A program made the position numbers and the translations under genes. From a bacterium (lineage in GTDB: Bacteria > Bacillota > Bacilli > Lactobacillales > Streptococcaceae): a DNA stretch of 57,196 nt. Numbering within the stretch: position 1 is the stretch's first letter; every line of letters starts with the position of its first letter. This document shows, one piece after another, positions 9,014 to 20,500 of this stretch. The stretch covers positions 1 to 57,196 of the forward strand of contig CAJNBY010000014.1 in the NCBI GenBank assembly GCA_905221125.1. The letters run 5' to 3'. The notes beneath the pieces are model-generated. The model saw only the letters and a program-made list of their open reading frames with translations. It was not told the DNA's origin and searched no databases.

Positions 9014-9778
9014 CTAGATCTGAGAGGCTATCTCAAGGCAGAGTTCCAAGGCCTTCTCGAAAGCTTCTGAACCCCAGTCACGACTGTCATACTGGTCCAA
9101 GTCGGCTAGAGAATCCGCTGTAAACAACAACTCTCCCCAGAGAACGCCACGCAATTGAGCTACTGCCGCAAGTGCAGAACACTCCATCTCTACAACAGCA
9201 CAGCCTTCCTCCTTGCGATAAGCCACCTTGTCAGCCGTTTCTCGGTAAAAACCATCTGTAGACCAGGTCATGACTTCTTCATAGGGAATCCTTCTGGCTT
9301 CCAAAACTTGCTCAATGGCAGCAATAGCCTCTGGCTGAATTTCCATATAACGAGAAGGTGCCACATAGTGGTAACTGGCCCCTTCATCTCGCAGAGCCCG
9401 AACTGGAACGAGAAAGGCATTCTCCTCTATATCAGCTAGCACACCACAGGTCCCAGTGGAAATGATTTGCTCCACACCGTAGCCAATCAACCAATCCATA
9501 AACTGGGCCGCTGGGGCGGAACCGACAGGCGCCTGAGCCAGACAAATCTCCTCGCCCTTGTAGTTGATAACATAGACTAGATAGGTCTTGGTGGCAGAAA
9601 CGAATTCGCCGACACAGTCCGCTCCTACTTCCCTCGCATAACGGTCAATCTCCTCTTCCAAAAATGCATAGATGCACTTCTTTGGTAACTTTAAATCCAA
9701 GCCTTCATGATTCGGCATAATGACTGCCTCAGGATTATCATCAAACTCTAAAATAGGAATCGCATGTTTCTGAATCAT
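9014..9778 (-). CDS. Nucleoside phosphorylase family protein (Pnp/Udp)
   Basis: A 254-residue predicted phosphorylase that would split a nucleoside to a base and ribose-1-phosphate. The segment IISTGTCGVLADIEENAFLVP corresponds to the phosphate/ribose-binding loop and AVVEMECSALAAVA is the family's substrate-binding methionine-glutamate motif. I chose the ATG at 9778 because GAGGAGGTGGG stands directly before it; the upstream 41 codons of the frame have no RBS. Base preference is unknown. It stands alone between trkH and the ATP-grasp cassette. Confidence 0.85.
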   Translation of the reverse strand: MIQKHAIPILEFDDNPEAVIMPNHEGLDLKLPKKCIYAFLEEEIDRYAREVGADCVGEFVSATKTYLVYVINYKGEEICLAQAPVGSAPAAQFMDWLIGYGVEQIISTGTCGVLADIEENAFLVPVRALRDEGASYHYVAPSRYMEIQPEAIAAIEQVLEARRIPYEEVMTWSTDGFYRETADKVAYRKEEGCAVVEMECSALAAVAQLRGVLWGELLFTADSLADLDQYDSRDWGSEAFEKALELCLEIASQI

Positions 9779-9931
9779 AACCCACCTCCTCTGATTTTGT
9801 ACTATTGTATCAAAAGCTGACGCAGTGTCAAGGAGGGGACTGATGAACTGTGGAGAAAAAATCTCAGTATTCTTGGAATTCTCAATACTAAGTGATTCCA
9901 TAAATCATAAAGAATTAAGGCAAACATCACA

Positions 9932-9972
9932 AACGTAACCCCTCTACAATTACAATCTGCAGAGGGGGCGTT
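9932..9972 (-). terminator. Terminator-like hairpin after the ATP-grasp gene
   Basis: CCCCTCT and AGAGGGG arms flank a 15-nt loop, with a second short outer pairing (aacg/cgtt). It lies about 110 bp past the ATP-grasp stop on the minus strand. The T-tract is poor, so efficiency is uncertain. Confidence 0.5.
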
Positions 9973-10081
9973 ATATATTAGTAATTGTTGTTGATAACTG
10001 TCGCCTTAAAAGAAAAGTATTTATGTCTTACTCTATCTAGAAGTTATTATCAAATTTTAAAAAGGTGAACTTCTAAGATGA

Positions 10082-11020
10082 TTACTCACTATAAAGAACT
10101 TCTAATTCCCTTTTTAGATATTCAGCCAGATGTTGATGAGCAAAGATGTCAGCATTCTTTTCCGCCGTAGGATTATAGTTTGTATTGGTATTTACATCAT
10201 ACACATAAATATCACCGCTTTCTGATTGAACCCATTCTATAGCTGCGACATCAATATGAGCATTTTTAAGGAAGTTTTCATAAGCTTCTCTTCGGTCATC
10301 TGGTAGAGGTTCTGTAATCTGAAATTTCTCAGATGTTTCCAGTTGCTCTGGTCTCTTACCGATTTGGCAACCATCTGCTGGGCACAGTTGGAAACCATCT
10401 GAAGAATCAATTGAAACAGTATAAAGGAACTTCTGATTGATAAACTCTGAACGACGGATACGACCATCACTTGGTTTAATATAGGCCTGCAACAAGGTAA
10501 TACCATCTACTGAAGGTTCAAAAGCAGAACTATTAACATAAGCTTCCAGTTCCTCTTCATTTTGGAAAAGTTGCACTCCTAATCCTTTTCCTGCTCTATT
10601 ATGCTTGGTAATCAAAGGATAGATATTCAATTTTCTTGCTGCTTCAATGATATTTTCTGGGCCCAAAACAGCAACTGTTGCTGGAGTTTCAATACCAGAT
10701 TCATTTAATTTCAAATATTGTTTCACCTTACTGATTTCTAGATTGATGGCTCCCGTTCCATTAACTACTTTACGTCCATGAGCCTCTAACCAAGTAAGTA
10801 CCTGTTCCGTAAACTCTGGTGCATAACGATGGCCTCTCGTATGAGAAGATGCGGACATCCTATTGTAAAAAATTCCTTGTGGAGGCGGACTTTGAAGGTC
10901 TAATATCCCACTTGATAGATCCCATAGTTCATAAGGTACTTGTATTTTCTCTAACCATTTTACTAAATGCTGTGTCCATTCAATATTTTCATGAATCACA
11001 TAAACTTTTGCGTTACTCAT
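10082..11020 (-). CDS. ATP-grasp ligase, RimK-like
   Basis: A 312-residue soluble enzyme with an ATP-grasp core: a substrate-recognition N-terminal domain (1-100), the ATP-lid segment PLITKHNRAGKGLGVQLF (about 155-172) and the metal-binding end IYVYDVNTNTNYNP (about 271-284). ATP-grasp enzymes of this type join a carboxylate to an amine through an acyl-phosphate, often adding amino acids to peptides or small molecules. It sits 14 bp downstream of an amino-acid/dicarboxylate symporter gene, implying that the imported compound is its substrate. That link is inferred. The actual product cannot be told from sequence, and I do not recognise it as part of the usual gene order here. Confidence 0.75.
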   Translation of the reverse strand: MSNAKVYVIHENIEWTQHLVKWLEKIQVPYELWDLSSGILDLQSPPPQGIFYNRMSASSHTRGHRYAPEFTEQVLTWLEAHGRKVVNGTGAINLEISKVKQYLKLNESGIETPATVAVLGPENIIEAARKLNIYPLITKHNRAGKGLGVQLFQNEEELEAYVNSSAFEPSVDGITLLQAYIKPSDGRIRRSEFINQKFLYTVSIDSSDGFQLCPADGCQIGKRPEQLETSEKFQITEPLPDDRREAYENFLKNAHIDVAAIEWVQSESGDIYVYDVNTNTNYNPTAEKNADIFAHQHLAEYLKRELEVLYSE

Positions 11021-11034
11021 AACTCCTATCTCCT

Positions 11035-12285
11035 TTAAGAAAAGTTAACTGACAATTGATGTTGCTTGTCTTCTTCTAAACTATAACCCTCGGTTTTTTC
11101 AATGACACTGACCGTTAAGATTTGACCCAAGACATTGATCATTGTACGACCAGCATTCACAAAGAAATCAACTGCAAAAATCAAGGCCACTCCTTCTACT
11201 GGCAATCCAAGCTGAGGGGCTGCTGCCAACAAAACTACGATAGCTCCCGATGGAACAGTCGCTGCAGTTTTCCCAATCAAGGTCAAGAGTAAAACTGTAA
11301 AGAAGAGACTTGATAATGAAAGTTGGATGCCATAGGCATGTGCGATAAAAATACTAGCTACTGAAAAATAGACCGCCGCTCCTTCTAGATTAAAGGTATA
11401 TCCTAGGGGAATAACCAAATCAATCGTACTCTCATCATGCCCCTGTTTTTTTAAATCCTTTAATAGGGAAGGTAACACAACACTCGAACTACCTGAAATA
11501 AATGCTAAGGTCAAGAGACTCCAATTTTCACGAAAAGCAGTCAAATATGGTACTTTAAAGATCGAGGCAATCAGAGGGAAAACAACTAAAATGAGAACTG
11601 CATAAGCCAAATAGGTTCCGATAACAAATTGACCAAGTCCAACTAACTTATCAATTCCTGTACTAGCGACATCTTTTGCAATAAAGCCAAAGATTCCGAT
11701 AGGAGATAATTTTACAATAACAGTTACAATGTTATAAATGGCTTCAATCCAGATCTGGAAACCTTCAAGAATTTTTTTGGTCTTATCACTCTTCAAGCTA
11801 CCAATTCCATAACCAAGAAATATAGCAAAAACAATAATTGGAAGAAGAGAGCCCTCTGAAATTGACTTCACAATATTTGATGGAATAAAACCAAGTAAAA
11901 ACTCACTCAATTGGACATTATTAGCTATCCCATCGATATTACCTCCAGTTTGACCAATATTCACACCTTGACCAAATCCCAAATAGTAACTAGAGAATAC
12001 AAATAACAAAGTGATTGCAGTTGTGACAGCGAAAAAGTAGAGTAAGGTCTTCGTTAAAATTTTACCAAACGATTTTTTTCCAATGACACTGGCCACTGCA
12101 ACTACTATAATTGGGAATATTAGTGGAATAATGACCATGTTTACCAATTTGATGAATGCTTGTCCTAGAAATTGATAAAAACCTGAAAATTGTGGCCAGA
12201 TTACTGCAACAATAACACCTAAAATCAAAGCTAACAATAATTGCAAACCAAGTGAAAGTTTTGACCATAAATTAACTAATTTCAT
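11035..12285 (-). CDS. Dicarboxylate/amino acid:cation symporter (DAACS family)
   Basis: A 416-residue transporter with about eight membrane helices and the two re-entrant hairpins of the GltPh/SstT/DctA fold. Diagnostic segments are FISGSSSVVLPSLLKDL (the serine-rich HP1 tip), IPLGYTFNLEGAA (corresponding to the NMDGT region, here modified) and FFVNAGRTMINVLGQ (the C-terminal substrate-binding helix). The family imports Asp, Glu, Ser/Thr or C4-dicarboxylates with Na+ or H+. NLEGA instead of NMDGT hints at a specificity away from plain glutamate. It forms an operon with the ATP-grasp gene. Confidence 0.9.
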   Translation of the reverse strand: MKLVNLWSKLSLGLQLLLALILGVIVAVIWPQFSGFYQFLGQAFIKLVNMVIIPLIFPIIVVAVASVIGKKSFGKILTKTLLYFFAVTTAITLLFVFSSYYLGFGQGVNIGQTGGNIDGIANNVQLSEFLLGFIPSNIVKSISEGSLLPIIVFAIFLGYGIGSLKSDKTKKILEGFQIWIEAIYNIVTVIVKLSPIGIFGFIAKDVASTGIDKLVGLGQFVIGTYLAYAVLILVVFPLIASIFKVPYLTAFRENWSLLTLAFISGSSSVVLPSLLKDLKKQGHDESTIDLVIPLGYTFNLEGAAVYFSVASIFIAHAYGIQLSLSSLFFTVLLLTLIGKTAATVPSGAIVVLLAAAPQLGLPVEGVALIFAVDFFVNAGRTMINVLGQILTVSVIEKTEGYSLEEDKQHQLSVNFS

Positions 12286-12573
12286 AAAATAACCCCTTTG
12301 CTTTTATTTGCTAATTATTCTACTACGATTCCTCTAGCTTGACTAATATATATTTTCTATTGTAATCATAAATAAGATTTATAACAATATCTCAAAGTGT
12401 CATCGTATCTATTTCGCTATCCATTATAAATTTTTGTAAATTTAGAAAAACACCACCATCTAAACTACTCAACAGGATGCATCAATTCCACAATGGTAAA
12501 GAAGAGTAACTTTACTACAAGAAGACTTAGGAAACTCAATTTCAGGAGAAAATGAAGTAAACCTTCCCACAAC
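12286..12573. other. Intergenic, possible gene remnant on the plus strand
   Basis: AT-rich spacer upstream of the symporter. A TAGAAT box at about 12310-12325 on the minus strand could be the symporter -10. On the plus strand, from about 12505, a short open stretch (VTLLQEDLGNSISGENEVN) without a start codon ends at the terminator hairpin. It may be the tail of a decayed gene, but I cannot name it. Confidence 0.3.
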
Positions 12574-12622
12574 AAAAGGCATATTATCAAGCTTTTTCAA
12601 TACCTGATAATATGCCTTTTTC
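12574..12622. terminator. Bidirectional terminator
   Basis: A 16-bp perfect inverted repeat (aaaaggcatattatca / tgataatatgcctttt) with a 15-nt loop has T-rich sequence on the plus side and some on the minus side. It would end the acetyltransferase transcript. Confidence 0.75.
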
Positions 12623-12647
12623 TTATCTTGAATTTGTCCCAATCTCT

Positions 12648-13205
12648 TTATTTCACAGGTATTTCCTTAATCACGCGCGCGGGATTGCCCGCTAGGACAA
12701 CATTGTCACCGAAGGACTTAGTAATCACGGCCCCTGCTCCTGCAACGACATTATTTCCCAGTGTCACTCCAGGAAGGACAATAACCCCACCACCAGCCCA
12801 GAAATTATCTCCGATTGTGATAGGCTTTCCGTATTCGATACCTGAATTGCGCTCCTGTGGATCCAGTGGATGGAGTGGGGTTAAAAACTGACAGTTGGGA
12901 CCGATCATAGCATTGTCCCCGATACGAATAGGGCAGATGTCCAGCATGGTCAAGTTCCAATTAGAGTAAAAATTTTCCCCTAGATGGATGTTGACACCGT
13001 AGTCCACCATCAAGCGAGTGTTGATATAAAGATTTTTTCCGGTTGAGCCAAACCAAGTCTTGATAATTTCGGCTCCTTTTAAGGGATCTTCTTCCTTGTT
13101 AAAGGCAGCCTGTTTTTGGCGAGAAGCTTGAGCTAAGGCTCTCAGTTCTGGGTCTGATGGACGGTAAAACTCGCCTGCTATCATTTTCTGGTATTCGCTA
13201 GTCAT
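12648..13205 (-). CDS. maa: Sugar O-acetyltransferase, left-handed beta-helix (Maa/LacA-like)
   Basis: A 185-residue acetyl-CoA-dependent sugar acetyltransferase. The N-terminal Mac domain (MTSEYQKMIAGEFYRPSDPELRALAQASRQ) precedes hexapeptide repeats, with the catalytic His region LTPLHPLDPQERNSGIEYGKPITIGDNFWAGGG well conserved. Maltose and galactoside acetyltransferases have this size and layout. I use the ATG at 13205, which follows AAGGAGAAGAA; the frame extends 10 codons upstream without support. It is a single gene closed by a hairpin. The in vivo acceptor is unknown. Confidence 0.9.
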   Translation of the reverse strand: MTSEYQKMIAGEFYRPSDPELRALAQASRQKQAAFNKEEDPLKGAEIIKTWFGSTGKNLYINTRLMVDYGVNIHLGENFYSNWNLTMLDICPIRIGDNAMIGPNCQFLTPLHPLDPQERNSGIEYGKPITIGDNFWAGGGVIVLPGVTLGNNVVAGAGAVITKSFGDNVVLAGNPARVIKEIPVK

Positions 13206-13300
13206 TGTATTCTTCTCCTTATTCCCTACTATCATATCAAATTTTCTACGTATCTGACTAGGATAAGGAACACTTCCTGCAATTTATACTCTGATTGTCA

Positions 13301-14158
13301 TCACATCCTGTCTAAGCGGATACGAGTCACAATTCCATCTGAGTCTGTTATTTCCAGCTGGCTAGATGTCAGCCACTTGATTGGTGCCTCAACTTCTTGT
13401 GAGCGCTGCGCAATCACTAACAGTTCTTCCTTACTTGCAACTTCAATGACATAATAGGCCAAACCTGGCAAGCCTTGCTTACGCGGAGCCAGACCTTTTC
13501 CTCCCCATTCGTTGACTGCCAAATGATGATGGTAGTCCCCAGCTGCAATCCAACTAGCACTAGGTACACTGAATTTATCCTCGAGCCCTAACACCGTTTG
13601 ATAAAACTGGCTGGACTTTCGACTATCCTTAACAGAAAGATGAATATGCCCCATTCTCGTACCATCGGCTAGAATAAAAGGCTCTACTCTTTCCCCCAAC
13701 TCATAGATATCCTGCGCCTCAAGGGCCTCCATCACCCCGATAATACGCCCATCTTCTCGAATATCCCATGTAGAAACCGGCTTATCTCGATAGAGTTCAA
13801 TGCCATTTCCCTCCAAGTCCTCTAAGTAAAGTGCCTCACTGTAACCGTGATCTGCACCGCCGACAAGAGGAATCTGTAAATCCGTCAGGTGCTTCAAGAC
13901 ATCCGCAAAATCCTTTCGTGTCGGCAAAAGAATGGCCAAATGGTAAAGACCATAATGTTCCCTTACTTCACCGCTCTCTTGTGCTTGAATCAAGTGTACC
14001 AAGGCTTTTCCACCAAGTCCCAGAATAGCCTCTGTCTCTGTTTGAGATAAGATTTCTAAACCAATAATCTGCTGATAAAAGGCTGTTTGACTCGCTAAAT
14101 CCTTTACATTTAAAACTGCCTCTGCTAAATAAATGTGGCTCTTGTATTCATAGGTCAT
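13301..14158 (-). CDS. Glyoxalase/extradiol-dioxygenase fold protein (CatE-like)
   Basis: A 285-residue protein made of two vicinal-oxygen-chelate modules (about 1-120 and 165-285). Metal-ligand candidates are the His in HIYLAEAVLNVKD, the His in LYHLAILL, the His in MGHIHLSVKD and the Glu in YVIEVAS. The family includes catechol 2,3-dioxygenases and glyoxalases; streptococci lack a known catechol pathway, so the substrate is open. The ATG at 14158 follows AAAGAGGAAA; the 33 upstream codons in frame look non-coding. Confidence 0.8.
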   Translation of the reverse strand: MTYEYKSHIYLAEAVLNVKDLASQTAFYQQIIGLEILSQTETEAILGLGGKALVHLIQAQESGEVREHYGLYHLAILLPTRKDFADVLKHLTDLQIPLVGGADHGYSEALYLEDLEGNGIELYRDKPVSTWDIREDGRIIGVMEALEAQDIYELGERVEPFILADGTRMGHIHLSVKDSRKSSQFYQTVLGLEDKFSVPSASWIAAGDYHHHLAVNEWGGKGLAPRKQGLPGLAYYVIEVASKEELLVIAQRSQEVEAPIKWLTSSQLEITDSDGIVTRIRLDRM

Positions 14159-14257
14159 AAATATTTCCTCTTTTATTGTAACTTTAATTATTACAACTAT
14201 TATATAACTTCCATTAAGAAAGTCAAGCCAAACAACTTGAAGCATCCCACTCAGCAA

Positions 14258-14294
14258 AAAACAATCCCAGAAAAAATCTTCTAGGATTGTGTTG
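14258..14294 (-). terminator. Terminator downstream of the metalloprotease gene
   Basis: ACAATCC and GGATTGT arms with a T-rich loop are followed on the minus strand by TTTTTT. It lies past the protease gene and the small open frame that follows it. Confidence 0.7.
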
Positions 14295-14297
14295 TAG

Positions 14298-14498
14298 TTA
14301 TTTTACTAGACTAGCAAAGTTATTTCTCAAATCAACGTTTTCTGTGGGATTGAGATACATCTTGTCACCATTAGTCGTTGGTGAGTGGAAAACGATTCCT
14401 GCAATCTGCATCCAATCAAATCTCAATATCACTCCATAAGAAAAAGGATTAGATTGGTCATCTGACTCCTCATTCTTACAAGAAATATTATTCAACAA
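14298..14498 (-). CDS. Doubtful small ORF, 66 residues, unknown
   Basis: An open frame starting at TTG with only a weak upstream AGAG, lying between the protease stop and a terminator. The product is soluble and mildly acidic with no recognisable motif. It could be the tail of a displaced gene. I include it only because it fills the space between two clear signals. Confidence 0.25.
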   Translation of the reverse strand: MLNNISCKNEESDDQSNPFSYGVILRFDWMQIAGIVFHSPTTNGDKMYLNPTENVDLRNNFASLVK

Positions 14499-14513
14499 TA
14501 AAACTCTACAATC

Positions 14514-17500
14514 TTATTTATAAATAGATTCTCTGAAATCATCTGTGCTACGTAGGTAGGCATTATAGATTTTCTGTTTCAGTAAGTGAACCCAACTTGA
14601 CGGAACATTTTCTGTTGCACGTTTAAGGTTTTTCACATCGTGCGCTACTGCCGCATCAATTAAAGCTTGCATTTCTTGTGCTGATGAAATGGTTACTTCT
14701 TTTGTGCTGTTCGGCTTATCGAGTTCATATTGAATAGTGATTGGCCTCAAGTTTGCCTGTTTATTGATACGTTGGTTAAACATATCTTTTTTGAATTCTA
14801 CCCAGTTTGGATAGTGATTATCAAATACTTTTTTCAATACTAAATCATCTGTGACTAGAGCAACATCTCGTTTGTACCAGCTTGAGTATGTTTTACTTCC
14901 TTCTGCAAGCGCATCGGCTGCATACTGATTTGAAACATATGGTAGGAAGCCTTTGTGGTATCCTTTTTCAGCATATAATTCATACGCTGTTTTTCTGAAC
15001 ATGACATCCCCTGGCGCACCGTTTGGATTGCTTAGCCCTGCATAGATAGGTGAGAACATAGTGATAGTATAATAGCCATTTCTTCCATACTGACCTTCAT
15101 CACGATAACCACGTCTATTGATGATGTCATTTTCGATTAATGAGTCTAGCGTTGTTAATCTTGCTACTTCTTCATCTGTTAATGGTCGAACTTTGTTTCC
15201 TGCGTGTGTGTCTTTGTCATATTTCGTGTCACGCACGTAGTAGTTTTCTATTTTTCTAAACCACTGTTTCTTAACAGCATCAGTTTGACCTAATACCGCA
15301 TTGGCTTCCATCGCATCAAGCGTGTATAGCACATCATACATTCCGTGTAAGTAGTGTTGAATTTCTTCTTCAGAAGTGAATCTCGCTGTTGGATCGTATG
15401 TGTGCAGACGAGTTCTTGAGTCTTTATCTCCTTTGAAGATTGTGTTTAATACTATTGCATCTTTGTCTACACTGTCGGCTGATTGAAGTAATCCTAGTGC
15501 ATATAGTTCTGCTCCTAGTCCCTCACGTCGTTCATTTCCTTCGAAGTAGACTCTTCCGTCTGAGTTATGCACCATCTCATGACTATAAACCGATGTTCCG
15601 TATTGGTCTAACAATCTATCACTTACAAAGTAGGCCTCTACTCCTGTTGCATAAGCCCCTGCTCCTGGTCTTGTTGTATGGTATTTACCTGCTGGTCCGA
15701 AGAAACTATAGACAGAGTCTATGTTTTTGTCATTCAATGTTGCCCAGTATTCTCTACCATTTGTATCTTTTACATAGAATGCATCTGTTACCGGTACAGC
15801 ACGGTATAATCTTTCTTTAAATTCTGGCGCTAGGACTTTATACCAGATGTCATAATGATCTCTTTGCCATTTTGCAGATTGGTCTACTTTCCCACGAACA
15901 TATTGTTTCAAGGCATCTCCTGAGAGAATCGCACCATCAGCTCCTCTGTCTCGATAACGTTCATAACTACCGAAAGCTAATGTTGATAGAGTAGATATTG
16001 CATACAAACTCTCTTCTTTCATCGTTAATAGCGGTAGCAACATGCTCTTATATCCCCAACTTGGTGCTGATATTCTATCATATACTCCTATTGAGTATTT
16101 CTTATCAGCCGTTGGTGATACTTGTTTCTCACGAACTTCTTCTATATCTGATGTCGCTTCTACTATGTAGGCTTTCGTATTGTCTTTCAACCACTGGTTA
16201 TTGGTTTTGTTTGGTAAGAATAGTTTTCTATAGGCTTCTACGAAGTCAAAGACTGAATCTTCACCTTTAAGTGGTGCAAGTGTGCTGGCATATAGACCTG
16301 TCGTGTTTGGTCCTCGTAGGTTTTCTAGTCCACTATTTCCTAAAGCGATAATAGTGTCTAGCGTTGAAGCTTCATTATTTCCGTTAAAGTCAAATTTGTA
16401 CACTGATAAATCTTTTGTATTCAGACTATCATAATTAATATTGTACCAACGATTCATGTAAGTAAGTCCCAGCATGAAGGCTTCTTTGTTATGTTTGATT
16501 TTCTCACTTACATACTCAACTACACCATCTCCTGTAGTGTTGATGGATTTATCCATCGCTAATACTTTTCTTAAGTGCTCTCCAATATTAGCTTTAACTT
16601 CCTCAAATTCTCTATCTAAGTATAAGTTATCTAATGCTGCATCGTCTGCCGCACCTAGCACTTTCTTAGTCGCTTCTGAGCTAAACGTTACGTTCTGCAA
16701 TTCGCTTAGTACATTATTCGTTATAGCTGTATAATCCGAAACAAACGCTTCCGGCGTGAATATGTATTCTTTACCTGTAACATTGTACTCAACTACTTGA
16801 TCATTCGCAAAGTTTTCTTTAAAGGCTAGATCCAGGTACTCTACCGTATTGTCTTTGTAATGTAACATGATTCTGTTGATAGAGTCTTTATTTGCATTGA
16901 TATCTGTTACCACTGCTTGATTTTTCATCGGTACGACATCAAGCAATTCTGTTGTATAAAGTTTATCCGTTGGAGCTACTTTATTACCATAGTGAACAAC
17001 TAGCTCTTTATTGTAGAATGGCATTAGTTTTTCAATATTGTTATAGGCTACTCTTCTTTCTGCTTGTGCTTGACTTAATCTTGTATAGTCAATTTCTTTT
17101 GAGTTTGCTTTTAAGTCTTGTCCAGTATCATCAAGAGTTACTGTGATTCCATAAGAAGCAATCTTAGCATCCACTTCTTCTTTACTTACTTTTCGAACGA
17201 AGTTATCTTGTTTTTTGTTTTCAACAGAGGTAATAGCATTCTTCACATCTGCTCCACCAAATTGGTCTCCTGTAGTGGCATATCCATCACCAACAATCAT
17301 ATTGCTGACTACATTGTCCACACGACCTCTCGGATATGTAGATCCAACTATTCCTCCGACTCTCGGATATCCTCGACCATTTAGGATTTTACCTGTTGTT
17401 ACAGAACGTGTCACTAACGCTCCACTTTCCAGTTTACCAACGATTCCTCCAGCTGTCTGGTTATTGTTGCGTGCTGCTGTAGAGATGACGGCATCTACTT

Positions 17501-20500
17501 TCGCTCGATCAACTTTAGAATTTCCTCCGGTTAATTTACCAACGATTCCTCCAGCGTAATTTGCATTATTATCTGCGTGGTTGGCGACTAGTTTTCCGCT
17601 GAATGAACTGTTTTCAATTCTTGTATTTGTTGCATCTACGACCAATCCCGCTACAGATTTGCTTCCTGAGATTTTCCCTTCTACAGCTACATTGCTGATA
17701 GTTGCATTGTTTGCTGTTTTTGCTACTGCTGCAGCATTTTCTTTGCTCTCAACAGAGACAGTTTTAATATCCAAATCTCTAACTGTAGCACCATTCAATG
17801 TATCAAATAATGGTTTTTTCAAATCATAAATGGCATACGATTTTGTTCCATCAGAACCGACCAAGCTCCCTGTAAATGCACCTGTGAGATAACTTGTCTG
17901 ATTATCGCCTAAACTCACTTCATCTGCGGTCATATCTGAAGCCAATGTATAGACACCAGACAGGTTGCTTTGCATTGCTGTTACCAGCTGTTTAAAGGAT
18001 GTGTAAACTCCTGGTTGCTCTGCTTTAGATTTAGCTACAGTAAATGTATAATCATCTTTATAACCGTCTGTACCTTCTTCTACAAGTTGATCAACAGCTG
18101 CCGTCACTTTATACGTTCCATCCGTATTTTCTGTAATAGATTTTACAGGTAGGTACATTTCTTTGAAGCGATCTGATTTCACTTTTACAAAGTATTTAGC
18201 CGTATCAGTCGGCGCTTCACTTAGACTTAAATATCTACGATAACGATCATTTTCTTTACCATATAATTCTACTGAATCAATATCTTTAATCTCTATTTTC
18301 TTATACTCTAATTGGAAATCTCGAGTTGATGTTTCAGTATTTTCTTCATTATTTTCACCCAAATTATAAGTTAGGTGTGTTTTAACTGTATACGGTGTGT
18401 AGTAATCTAAACCTGATATTACTTGCTCTTTGGCAGGATTTTCTATATCAACCTCTTTAACTAGCTTGTCTCCTTGGAAAACTTGCGCTTTTGCAGAGAC
18501 ATATGCTGATGTAGTGTCTGTTAAGTTATAACTTACAGTTATCGATTTTTTGTTTTCAGCTTTTGTTAAGTTGGCAATCTCTACTGTAGGTTTAACTTTT
18601 ACAAGTGTTCCTACTTTGACAATTTCGCTCACCGGAGCTACTTCAGTTCGTGATAATTCTTTCGTTTCTACGACATTACCATTTACGATGTAGTCTTCAT
18701 ATTGAATAGTAAGTGTTCCTGCTTGACCTTGTCGTTCAGTTTTACGACGATTTTTCAGAAGTGTTGGATCCTGAATTTCTTCTGTTGTATAAGGAATATT
18801 CTGGATTTCCGTTCTATTTCGTGTAGTGACCTCTAAAGCCGGAAGTTCTTCTTCTACTGCAGGTTCTAGCTTCGCATCTCCTGTGTATTCTGGTAGCGCT
18901 GGTTGTACTGCTACTTCACCCTCGTGACCTGGCTCTTGTGTGCCTTTTGTCGCTACTGGATCTGTGTACTCTGGAGTCTCTTCGCGGACTGCAGCTTCAC
19001 CTTCGTGTCCTGCCTCTTGCGTGCCTTTTGTTTCTAGTGGTTTAGTGTACTCTGCGTCTTCTTCTCGGACTGCGGCTTCGCCCTCGTGATCTGGCTCTTG
19101 TGTACCTTTGGTTTCTAGTGGTTTAGTATAGGCTGGGGTTTCTTCGCGGACTGCGGCTTCACCTTCATGGCCCGGTTCTTGCGTGCCTTTAGCTTCTAGT
19201 GGTTTAGTATAGGCTGGGGTTTCTTCGCGAACTGCCGCTTCACCCTCATGACCCGGTTCTTGTGTGCCTTTGGTTTCTAAGGGGTTACTGTACTCTGGTA
19301 AGGCTTCACGGACTGCGGCTTCACCCTCGTGAGCCGGTTCCTGCGTGCCTTTCGCTTCTGACGAATTAGTATAAACTGGATTTTCCTCGCGAACTGCAGC
19401 TTCACCTTCATGACCTGACTCTTGCGTGCCCTTTGTTTCTAATGGTTTAGTGTAGGCTGGGGATTCTTCACGGACTGCAGCTTCACCCTCATGACCCGGT
19501 TCTTGCGTGCCTTTGGTTGCTAACGGTTCTGTGTACTCTGGTAAGGCTTCACGGACCGCAGCTTCGCCCTCATGACCTGACTCTTGCGTGCCTTTTGTCG
19601 CTACTGGATCAGTGTACTCTGGAGTCTCTTCACGGACTGCAGCTTCACCCTCATGACCGGGCTCTTGCGTGCCTTTCGCTTCTGACGAATTAGTATAAAC
19701 TGGATTTTCCTCGCGAACTGCAGCTTCACCCTCATGACCGGGCTCTTGCGTGCCTTTGGTTTCCAATGGAAGTTTATATTCTGGTCGATCATTTGTCGTC
19801 GCCAATACTTCCTCTTCCGCACTCTGCACCGTTGTAGCAGACACAGGATTTCCTTGTTCTGGCAATGTTGGTCGAACTACAGATTCTCCTTTGTGAGCCG
19901 GATTCTGCTCACCTTGACTTGCGAGTGAATCATTAGAAGATAGATTTTCTGCTGCTATCGAAGATTTTTCTGAAAGTCCATCATTCCCTGATGCTTCACC
20001 TTGTAAACTAACCTTCCCCTGTCCTTGGTTCCATTCTAAATCAGCTGAATGAACTACATCTGATGTTTTTGTAGAGTCTGGTTGACTATCTCTTCGAGCA
20101 GAGTATTGCCCATCAACTGTCCTTGAGATCTCTGCATTATCCTGTTTCTTAGTCTTGATATAACCAATGTATTGATAACCTTCGATTTTCAGAGGCTCTG
20201 GCAAATGTTCCCCGACTCCGATAGAAAGCTGACTATTATAAGCAGATAAAATTTGGCTGGTCAACCCAAAAGCACTGGCCGGCAACAATTGAACTCCCAT
20301 GCTAGTCAACAGCAGAAAATGAACAAGTCGTTTCTTCCCATTTTCCCTTTTAGAAACCAATAAAACTAACAAGCTCAAGCCTGCAGTAAAAAGGAAAGTA
20401 CCAACAGTTGGGTTAAAACCTGTATTCGGTAAAAACTGTTGAGGTCTATAAACCAAGTAATAAGTATCATCTGATTCTTCAGCTAGTTGTGGAAGGGCCT

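Noticed and set aside
15440..15820. 126-codon plus-strand ORF opposite the metalloprotease
   Set aside because: Leu/His-rich translation typical of an antisense frame; no RBS.
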